Origin: Dorea sp.
Lineage (GTDB): Bacteria > Bacillota_A > Clostridia > Lachnospirales > Lachnospiraceae
Assembly (NCBI GenBank): GCA_016295505.1
Contig: JAEDLC010000001.1
Coordinates: 1-64,000 of the forward strand
DNA length: 64,000 bases
Reading direction: 5' to 3'
A program made the position numbers and the translations under genes. Position 1 is the first letter of the stretch. Every line of letters begins with the position of its first letter. Of this stretch, positions 58,104-64,000 are shown one piece after another. Below the pieces are notes generated by a model that saw only the letters and a list, made by a program, of their open reading frames with translations, was not told the DNA's origin and did not search any database.

Positions 58104-59117
58104 ATGGCAGTAAAAGTAGCGATTAATGGATTTGGACGTATCGGACGTCTTGCATTCAGACAGATGTTTGGAGCAGAGGGATATGAAGTTGTTGCAATCA
58201 ACGACTTAACATCTCCAAAGATGCTCGCACACTTATTAAAGTATGACTCTTCACAGGGAAAATATGCTTTAGCTGACAAAGTAGAAGCAACAGAAGATTC
58301 TATCATCGTTGATGGAAAAGAAATCAAGATCTACGCAAAAGCTAATGCAGAAGAGCTTCCTTGGGGAGAAATCGGTGTAGACGTTGTTCTTGAGTGTACA
58401 GGTTTCTATACCTCTAAAGAAAAAGCATCTGCTCACATCAAAGCAGGCGCCAGAAAAGTTGTTATTTCCGCACCAGCTGGAAAAGACCTGCCAACTATCG
58501 TATATAATGTTAACCATGACACACTTACAGCAGAAGATACAGTTATTTCTGCAGCTTCCTGTACAACAAACTGTTTAGCACCTATGGCTAAGGCTTTAAA
58601 TGATCTTGCTCCGATCAAATCCGGTATCATGTGCACAATCCACGCTTACACAGGCGATCAGATGACACTTGACGGACCACAGAGAAAAGGTGATTTAAGA
58701 AGATCTCGTGCTGCTGCAGTTAATATCGTTCCAAACAGCACAGGTGCTGCAAAAGCAATCGGTCTTGTTATTCCTGAACTGAACGGAAAATTAATCGGAT
58801 CTGCTCAGCGTGTACCAACCCCAACAGGTTCTACAACAATCCTGACAGCTGTAGTTGAAGGAGAAGTTACTGTAGATCAGATCAATGAGGCTATGAAGGC
58901 TGCATCTAATGAATCTTTCGGATACAATACAGATGAGATCGTTTCCAGCGATATCGTAGGTATGAGATTTGGTTCTTTATTCGATGCAACACAGACAATG
59001 GTTCTTCCATTAGACAACGGAACAACAGAAGTTCAGGTTGTATCATGGTATGACAATGAGAACTCTTACACAAGCCAGATGGTTAGAACAATCAAATACT
59101 TTGCTGAATTAGCTTAA
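58104..59117 (+). CDS. gapA: Glyceraldehyde-3-phosphate dehydrogenase (type I)
   Basis: Glycolytic NAD-dependent dehydrogenase of 337 aa. INGFGRIGRLAFR opens the nucleotide fold; SCTTNCLAP holds catalytic Cys153; WYDNENSYTSQM closes it. Codon use is biased and regular, as for a highly expressed gene, with AGGAGG upstream. It leads gap-pgk-tpiA-gpmI; the usual CggR regulator is not adjacent. Confidence 0.98.
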   Translation: MAVKVAINGFGRIGRLAFRQMFGAEGYEVVAINDLTSPKMLAHLLKYDSSQGKYALADKVEATEDSIIVDGKEIKIYAKANAEELPWGEIGVDVVLECTGFYTSKEKASAHIKAGARKVVISAPAGKDLPTIVYNVNHDTLTAEDTVISAASCTTNCLAPMAKALNDLAPIKSGIMCTIHAYTGDQMTLDGPQRKGDLRRSRAAAVNIVPNSTGAAKAIGLVIPELNGKLIGSAQRVPTPTGSTTILTAVVEGEVTVDQINEAMKAASNESFGYNTDEIVSSDIVGMRFGSLFDATQTMVLPLDNGTTEVQVVSWYDNENSYTSQMVRTIKYFAELA

Positions 59118-59174
59118 TATTGGCGAAAAGTGCTGATTGCATGTCGCAAAAGGCTATTGTATAAGACTCACAAA

Positions 59175-59205
59175 GGGTCCGGTCTTATTGGACCGGGCTC
59201 TTTTT
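59175..59205 (+). terminator. Attenuating stem-loop between gapA and pgk
   Basis: GGGTCCGGTC and GACCGGGCTC (6 Watson-Crick pairs plus G-T pairs) with a 6-base loop and five T. It would make gapA transcripts more abundant than those reaching pgk. Confidence 0.75.
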
Positions 59206-59235
59206 AAATGCAGCAGTAAAAAAGGAGGCAATCAT

Positions 59236-60429
59236 ATGCTCAATAAAAAATCAGTTGATGATATTAATGTAAAAGGAAAAAGAGTGCTTGTAAGATGTGA
59301 CTTTAATGTTCCACTTATTGATGGCAAGATTACAGATGAAAATCGTCTGGTTGCAGCACTTCCAACAATCAAGAAATTAATTGCTGACGGAGGAAAGATT
59401 ATTCTCTGCTCTCATCTGGGAAAACCGAAGGGAGAACCAAAACCGGAATTATCTCTGGCACCGGTAGCTGTTCGTTTGTCTGAACTGCTTGGACAGGAAG
59501 TAAAGTTTGCTGCTGATCCTGAAGTGGTTGGTCCGAACGCAAAAGCTGCAGTAGAAGCAATGAAAGACGGAGAAGTAATTCTTCTTGAAAATACACGTTA
59601 CAGAATCGAAGAGACAAAGAACGGAGAAGCGTTCAGCAAGGAACTGGCATCTTTGTGTGATGTGTTTGTAAATGATGCATTTGGTACTGCACATCGTGCA
59701 CACTGTTCAAATGTTGGTGTTACTCAGTTCGTAGATACTGCAGTTGTAGGATATCTGATGCAGAAAGAGATCGATTTCCTTGGAAATGCTGTGAACAATC
59801 CGGAAAGACCATTCGTGGCAATTCTTGGAGGAGCAAAAGTATCAAGCAAGATCTCTGTAATCGAGAACCTGCTTGAAAAAGTAGATACACTGATCATCGG
59901 TGGTGGAATGGCATATACATTTGCAAAAGCACAGGGCGGAACCGTTGGAAAATCTCTGTTAGAGGAAGATTACTGCCAGTATGCACTTGATATGATTGAA
60001 AAAGCAAAGACAAAGGGTGTAAAATTATTACTTCCTGTAGATACCATTATTGCAGATGATTTCTCTAATGATGCAAATTCAAAGGTAGTGAAGTCAGGAG
60101 AGATCCCGGAAGGATGGGAAGGACTGGATATCGGACCGGAGACAGAAAAGATCTTCTGTGAGGCAGTTCAGGATGCAAAGACGGTTGTATGGAATGGACC
60201 TATGGGATGCTTTGAGATGCCGAAATTTGCTCATGGAACAGAGGCAGTTGCAAAAGCTCTTGCTGATACGGATGCAACAACAATCATCGGTGGTGGTGAT
60301 TCTGCAGCAGCAGTAAACCAGCTGGGATATGGTGCTAAGATGACACACATCTCCACAGGTGGCGGAGCATCACTGGAATTCCTGGAAGGAAAGGAACTGC
60401 CGGGTGTAGCAGCAGCGAACGATAAGTAA
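59236..60429 (+). CDS. pgk: Phosphoglycerate kinase
   Basis: ATP-forming glycolytic enzyme of 397 aa: VLVRCDFNVPL at the start, SHLGKPKG, NDAFGTAHR, VAILGGAKVSSKI and GGGDSAAAV at the C-terminal nucleotide site. ATG 59236 has AAAGGAGG upstream; the frame is open further left across the attenuator and is not conserved there. Confidence 0.98.
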   Translation: MLNKKSVDDINVKGKRVLVRCDFNVPLIDGKITDENRLVAALPTIKKLIADGGKIILCSHLGKPKGEPKPELSLAPVAVRLSELLGQEVKFAADPEVVGPNAKAAVEAMKDGEVILLENTRYRIEETKNGEAFSKELASLCDVFVNDAFGTAHRAHCSNVGVTQFVDTAVVGYLMQKEIDFLGNAVNNPERPFVAILGGAKVSSKISVIENLLEKVDTLIIGGGMAYTFAKAQGGTVGKSLLEEDYCQYALDMIEKAKTKGVKLLLPVDTIIADDFSNDANSKVVKSGEIPEGWEGLDIGPETEKIFCEAVQDAKTVVWNGPMGCFEMPKFAHGTEAVAKALADTDATTIIGGGDSAAAVNQLGYGAKMTHISTGGGASLEFLEGKELPGVAAANDK

Positions 60430-60512
60430 GCACTTGGTGAGGCGTTTTCGAACTTAGTGTGAACATACCATAGCGTATATATGGATTATTAGTAGTAAGG
60501 AGAATTTTTATT

Positions 60513-61262
60513 ATGGCAAGAAAGAAAATTGTTGCAGGTAACTGGAAAATGAACAAGACTCCAAGCGAGGCAGTTGCCTTAGTTGAAGAGTTAAAACCAC
60601 TGGTAGCAAGTGAAGACGTTGATGTTGTATTCTGCGTTCCGGCAATCGACATTGTTCCGGTTGTTGAAGCTGTAAAAGGAAGCAACATTCAGGTTGGTGC
60701 TGAAAATATGTACTTTGAGGAAAAAGGTGCATATACTGGAGAGATCGCTCCGAATATGCTGACAGATGCCGGTGTAAAATATGTCATTCTCGGACATTCT
60801 GAGAGAAGAGAGTATTTTGGAGAGACCAATGAAGATATCAACAAGAAGATGCTGAAAGCGTTTGAGCATGGTCTTACACCAATCATGTGCTGTGGTGAGA
60901 CTCTGGAACAGAGAGAACAGGGTGTAACTATGGACTTTATCCGTCAGCAGGTAAAGGTTGGATTCCAGAATGTGACTGCAGATCAGGCAAAAGAAGCAGT
61001 GATCGCTTATGAGCCAATCTGGGCAATCGGAACCGGAAAGACAGCTACAACAGAGCAGGCAGAAGAAGTGTGTGCAGGTATCCGTGCATGCATCGCTGAG
61101 GTATATGATGAGGCAACAGCAGAAGCAATCCGTATTCAGTATGGCGGATCTGTAAATGCAGGAAACGCAGCTGAATTATTTGCACAGGCTGACATTGACG
61201 GCGGTCTTGTAGGTGGTGCTTCTCTGAAAGCTGATTTTGGAAAGATCGTAAACTACAAATAA
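60513..61262 (+). CDS. tpiA: Triosephosphate isomerase
   Basis: Glycolytic enzyme of 249 aa interconverting DHAP and GAP. AGNWKMNK (Lys near 13), the GHSERR histidine and AYEPIWAIGTGKTAT with the catalytic glutamate near 168 are present, as is GGSVNAGNA. The ribosome-binding site is AAGGAG. A terminator follows. Confidence 0.98.
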   Translation: MARKKIVAGNWKMNKTPSEAVALVEELKPLVASEDVDVVFCVPAIDIVPVVEAVKGSNIQVGAENMYFEEKGAYTGEIAPNMLTDAGVKYVILGHSERREYFGETNEDINKKMLKAFEHGLTPIMCCGETLEQREQGVTMDFIRQQVKVGFQNVTADQAKEAVIAYEPIWAIGTGKTATTEQAEEVCAGIRACIAEVYDEATAEAIRIQYGGSVNAGNAAELFAQADIDGGLVGGASLKADFGKIVNYK

Positions 61263-61275
61263 GCAGATAGTATTT

Positions 61276-61312
61276 GCCGTAGGAGGCAGGAATATTGCTT
61301 CCTGCGGCTTTT
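61276..61312 (+). terminator. Terminator after tpiA
   Basis: GCCGTAGGA pairs with TCCTGCGGC (one G-T pair) around an inner GCAGGAA/TTCCTGC alternative, followed by TTTT. Confidence 0.72.
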
Positions 61313-61392
61313 GTGCTGTTTTTTCGGCACATGTACAGGGATGATTTTCAGGGAATGATCTGATGTGAGATATAATTGGAGGAGAAATGAAA

Positions 61393-62934
61393 ATGAGCAA
61401 AAAACCAACAGTACTTATGATCTTGGACGGTTATGGATTAAATGAGAAAACTACCGGAAATGCCGTGGCAGAGGGCAAGACTCCGGTTATGGATAAATTA
61501 ATGGCAGAGTATCCGTTTGTAAAGGGAAACGCAAGTGGAATGGCAGTTGGTCTACCGGACGGACAGATGGGTAATTCTGAGGTTGGGCATCTGAATATGG
61601 GGGCAGGCCGTATCGTGTATCAGGATCTGACCAAGATTACAAAGGCAATTCAGGATGGAGATTTTTTTGAAAATAAGGCGCTCCTTGCAGCCTGTGAAAA
61701 CGTTAAGAAAAACAATTCTTCCCTTCATCTGATGGGACTGGTTTCTGACGGAGGCGTACACAGCCACAATGAGCATATCTATGGACTTCTGGAACTGGCC
61801 AAAAAACAGGGAATTGAAAAGGTATATGTACACTGCTTCCTGGACGGACGTGATACCCCACCGGCTTCCGGGAAAGGGTATGTAGAACAGCTGGAAGCAA
61901 AGATGCAGGAGATTGGTGTCGGTGAAGTGGCTACGGTTATGGGTCGTTACTATGCAATGGACCGTGATAATCGCTGGGATCGTGTGGAGAAGGCTTATCG
62001 TGCTCTGGTATTCGGAGAAGGAGAGAAAGCGGCCGGAGGACCGGCTGGCATTCAGGCTTCTTATGACAAAGACGAGACGGATGAATTCGTTCTTCCGACG
62101 GTTGTTGTGAAAGATGGCGTTCCGACTGCAACGATCAAGAATGATGATTCGATTATATTCTTCAATTTCCGTCCGGACCGTGCAAGAGAGATCACAAGAA
62201 CATTCTGTGATGAGGAATTTGCAGGATTCGATCGTGGAGAGAGAGTAAAAACTACATTTGTATGTTTTACAGAATATGACGTGACGATTGCAAATAAACA
62301 GGTTGCATTCGTAAAGGAAGAGATTACGAATACATTTGGTGAATTCCTTGCAAAGAATGGAAAGAAGCAGGCACGTATCGCTGAGACAGAAAAATACGCG
62401 CATGTTACCTTCTTCTTTAATGGCGGTGTAGAAGAGCCGAATGAAGGTGAAGACAGGATTCTGGTAAAATCTCCAAAGGTAGCAACCTATGATCTGAAAC
62501 CGGAAATGAGTGCTTATGAAGTATGTGATAAGCTGGTGGAGGCAATCAAATCCGGAAAATATGACGTGATCATTATTAATTTTGCCAACCCTGATATGGT
62601 AGGACATACCGGTGTGGAAGATGCTGCGATCAAGGCAATCGAAGCAGTGGATGAGTGTGTAGGCAAAGCTGTTGACGCGATCAAAGAAGTAGACGGGCAG
62701 ATGTTCATCTGTGCGGATCACGGAAATGCAGAGCAGCTGATTGACGACGAAACCGGTGAGCCGTTCACAGCACATACGACCAATCCGGTGCCGTTTATTC
62801 TGGTTAATGCAGACTCTTCTCTGCGATTAAGAGAGGGCGGATGTCTTGCAGATATTGCTCCTACTCTGATTGAACTTATGGGTATGGAACAGCCGCAGGA
62901 AATGACTGGTAAATCTTTGCTGGTAAGAGCATAA
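61393..62934 (+). CDS. gpmI: 2,3-bisphosphoglycerate-independent phosphoglycerate mutase
   Basis: Manganese enzyme of 513 aa converting 3- to 2-phosphoglycerate. LMILDGYGLN holds a metal Asp; GNSEVGHLNMGAGR holds the phospho-accepting serine; DGRDTPP, RYYAMDRDNRWDR, NFADMVGHTG-type sequence (written NFANPDMVGHTG here) and CADHGNAE complete the set. ATG 61393 is preferred by spacing to GGAGGAG; ATG 61387 would add two residues. Confidence 0.97.
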   Translation: MSKKPTVLMILDGYGLNEKTTGNAVAEGKTPVMDKLMAEYPFVKGNASGMAVGLPDGQMGNSEVGHLNMGAGRIVYQDLTKITKAIQDGDFFENKALLAACENVKKNNSSLHLMGLVSDGGVHSHNEHIYGLLELAKKQGIEKVYVHCFLDGRDTPPASGKGYVEQLEAKMQEIGVGEVATVMGRYYAMDRDNRWDRVEKAYRALVFGEGEKAAGGPAGIQASYDKDETDEFVLPTVVVKDGVPTATIKNDDSIIFFNFRPDRAREITRTFCDEEFAGFDRGERVKTTFVCFTEYDVTIANKQVAFVKEEITNTFGEFLAKNGKKQARIAETEKYAHVTFFFNGGVEEPNEGEDRILVKSPKVATYDLKPEMSAYEVCDKLVEAIKSGKYDVIIINFANPDMVGHTGVEDAAIKAIEAVDECVGKAVDAIKEVDGQMFICADHGNAEQLIDDETGEPFTAHTTNPVPFILVNADSSLRLREGGCLADIAPTLIELMGMEQPQEMTGKSLLVRA

Positions 62935-62973
62935 AGCACATCGTGAAAAGAATATAGTATCAAAGAGATAACA

Positions 62974-63000
62974 GGACGCAGTCTTTGACAGACTGCGTCC
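62974..63000 (+). repeat. Perfect hairpin after gpmI
   Basis: GGACGCAGTC / GACTGCGTCC, a 10-base perfect stem with a 7-base loop and no T run. It may protect or end the glycolytic transcript. Confidence 0.6.
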
Positions 63001-63058
63001 TCAGTTGCATTGGCAGATCAGGATCCGAAAGCGTGTCCTGAACAGGAGGGGTTGATAT

Positions 63059-63760
63059 ATGAACCGAGATGTGATCAAGCTGATCGCAATGATTACCATG
63101 TTCTGCAATCATTTTGCACATGTTTTTATGACTCCAGGAAGTCTTCCGTATGAATGCTTGATTGATACCGGATATTTTACGGCGATTACCATGTGTTATT
63201 TTCTCGTGGAAGGATATGGGTATACACGATCAAAGGTGAAGTATGCACAGCGACTGTTTGTGTTTGGCTGTCTTTCACAGATTCCTTATTCTCTGGCGCT
63301 GAAGACATGGAATCTGAATATGATGTTTACGTTGTTTATTTGCTTTCTGTTGATCTGTGTGCTGGAATATGTAACGCATCCGGTAGAGAAAAGAGTTTTG
63401 GCGCTGCTTCTGGTCTTTTGTACTTCCTTTACAGACTGGGCATGGCTTGCGGCGATCTTTACATGGCTGTTTGTATGGAGTAAAGGGGACAGAAAAAAGA
63501 CATTGATATCTTACATGGTGTCGGTAGTACTGTTTGGAACTACGAATATGATCTCCTGCGTTTCTTATTATCCGGTGCCGGAATCCCTGATACGCACGGT
63601 TATGAGCTGCGTGGGATTGATTGCTTCGGGAATCGTGATTCTATATTTCTACAATGGAAAATGTGCCGCGGGAAAAGGAAGATATAAGAAATGGTTTTTT
63701 TATATTTTCTATCCAGGGCATCTTATGCTGTTATGGCTGATTGATCTATTATGGTTTTAA
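63059..63760 (+). CDS. TraX family membrane protein
   Basis: A 233-aa protein with about seven membrane segments. It begins MNRDVIKLIAMITMFCNHFA, with YTRSKVKYAQRLFVFGCLSQIPY in the first third, and ends FFYIFYPGHLMLLWLIDLLWF (noted in part), the conserved TraX ends. F-plasmid TraX acetylates pilin, but chromosomal homologues occur widely outside conjugation systems and probably acylate other molecules. An AGGAGG site precedes the ATG. No conjugation gene is nearby. Confidence 0.85.
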   Translation: MNRDVIKLIAMITMFCNHFAHVFMTPGSLPYECLIDTGYFTAITMCYFLVEGYGYTRSKVKYAQRLFVFGCLSQIPYSLALKTWNLNMMFTLFICFLLICVLEYVTHPVEKRVLALLLVFCTSFTDWAWLAAIFTWLFVWSKGDRKKTLISYMVSVVLFGTTNMISCVSYYPVPESLIRTVMSCVGLIASGIVILYFYNGKCAAGKGRYKKWFFYIFYPGHLMLLWLIDLLWF

Positions 63761-63772
63761 GGAGTATGAATG

Positions 63773-64000
63773 ATGAAAACATATGAGACCTGTTTTTTTG
63801 ACCTGGACGGGACGATCGTGGATTCTTCTCTGGGAATTACAAATGCAGTGATCCATTCACTGAAGAAATTCGGTATCGAACCGCCGGATCGAAAAGAGCT
63901 GTATTCTTTTATCGGTCCTCCATTGAGAGATTCCTATGCAAAATATTACGGATTTGATGAAGAAAAATGTCGAAAGGCAATCCTGTATTACCGAGAATAT
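63773..64000 (+). CDS. HAD family phosphatase (3' partial)
   Basis: The first 76 residues of a haloacid-dehalogenase hydrolase. FDLDGTIVDSSLGITNAV has the nucleophile and acid aspartates of the family and the usual start of phosphoglycolate-phosphatase-like members; FIGPPLRDSY is the start of the cap region. The gene runs past the right edge. AAGGAG lies eight bases before ATG 63773; ATG 63770 is also possible. Confidence 0.85.
   Translation, partial: MKTYETCFFDLDGTIVDSSLGITNAVIHSLKKFGIEPPDRKELYSFIGPPLRDSYAKYYGFDEEKCRKAILYYREY

Noticed and set aside
59137..59235. N-terminal extension of pgk into the gapA-pgk gap
   Set aside because: It would translate through the stem-loop attenuator; ATG 59236 with AAAGGAGG gives the standard start.
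61552..62775. A 407-codon open frame on the - strand opposite gpmI
   Set aside because: The + strand frame is a full gpmI with all metal motifs. The opposite frame has a Cys/Phe/Ile/Leu-rich shadow composition, no ribosome-binding site logic and no recognisable domain.
63059..63760. Evidence for a conjugative element
   Set aside because: A TraX-family protein alone is not enough: no relaxase, coupling protein, integrase or att repeats are seen in the window.
1..64000. CRISPR arrays, tRNA, rRNA and insertion sequences
   Set aside because: Reading both strands by eye found no regularly spaced direct repeats, no tRNA CCA-type clover-leaf block, no rRNA-like sequence and no transposase; very short or unusual RNAs could still be missed.

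Overview
The window looks like a chromosomal segment of a spore-forming, strictly anaerobic Gram-positive gut-type Clostridium relative, most likely a member of the Lachnospiraceae. The reasons are the complete Rnf complex, a sodium-pumping decarboxylase, alpha/beta-type SASP, GerW/YtfJ, a SpoIIM-like protein and a SpoVB-like flippase, strong AGGAGG ribosome-binding sites, TTGACA-17-TATAAT promoters, and an IspH / ribosomal S1 pair. Species identity cannot be read from the sequence alone. No rRNA, tRNA, CRISPR array, insertion sequence, prophage or attachment site was seen. Most genes lie on the + strand; apbE, a hicB-like gene and the flippase gene are on the - strand.

Layout. 1-2.6 kb: sodium-translocating decarboxylase beta subunit (cut by the left edge) and carboxyltransferase alpha subunit. 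2.7-8.2 kb: RpiR regulator, BaiN/HI0933 flavoprotein, YcxB-like protein, cmk, ispH and an S1 protein. 8.4-13.9 kb: rnfCDGEAB plus a DUF2752 protein. 13.9-16.4 kb: a small Asn/Gln-rich membrane protein, lipoprotein ApbE (FMN transferase), a NusG-domain-II protein and a Gx transporter. Together, 8.4-16.4 kb forms a membrane redox block with its own flavin-attachment enzyme. 16.4-18.5 kb: ruvAB and zapA. 18.6-23.6 kb: U32 protein, FtsW/RodA-type glycan polymerase and a class B PBP whose N-terminus is encoded inside the end of the preceding gene. 23.7-30.5 kb: a sporulation-linked set (DUF2953, GerW), rpmB, asp23, fakA-like, recG and a SASP.

30.6-40 kb is the most accessory-looking part. It holds a lone HicB, an XRE-cupin regulator, a cytoplasmic GH127 beta-L-arabinofuranosidase with an Ig-like N-terminus, a stretch with two perfect inverted repeats and a 42-codon frame, and a complete oligopeptide ABC transporter. 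A plausible but unproven reading is import and trimming of arabinosylated plant glycopeptides.

40-47.5 kb: two D,D-carboxypeptidases flanking a metallophosphoesterase and scpAB, then a YbaK-like deacylase and a GH13 alpha-glucosidase. 47.7-52.4 kb: recA (with a LexA-type box), recX, RNase Y, a NUDIX hydrolase and a SpoIIM-like protein. 52.4-57.9 kb: flippase, then Rrf2-iscS-iscU-mnmA (Fe-S assembly and tRNA thiolation) and a PHP phosphatase. 58.1-62.9 kb: the glycolytic run gap-pgk-tpiA-gpmI. The right end has a TraX-family membrane protein and a HAD phosphatase cut by the window edge.
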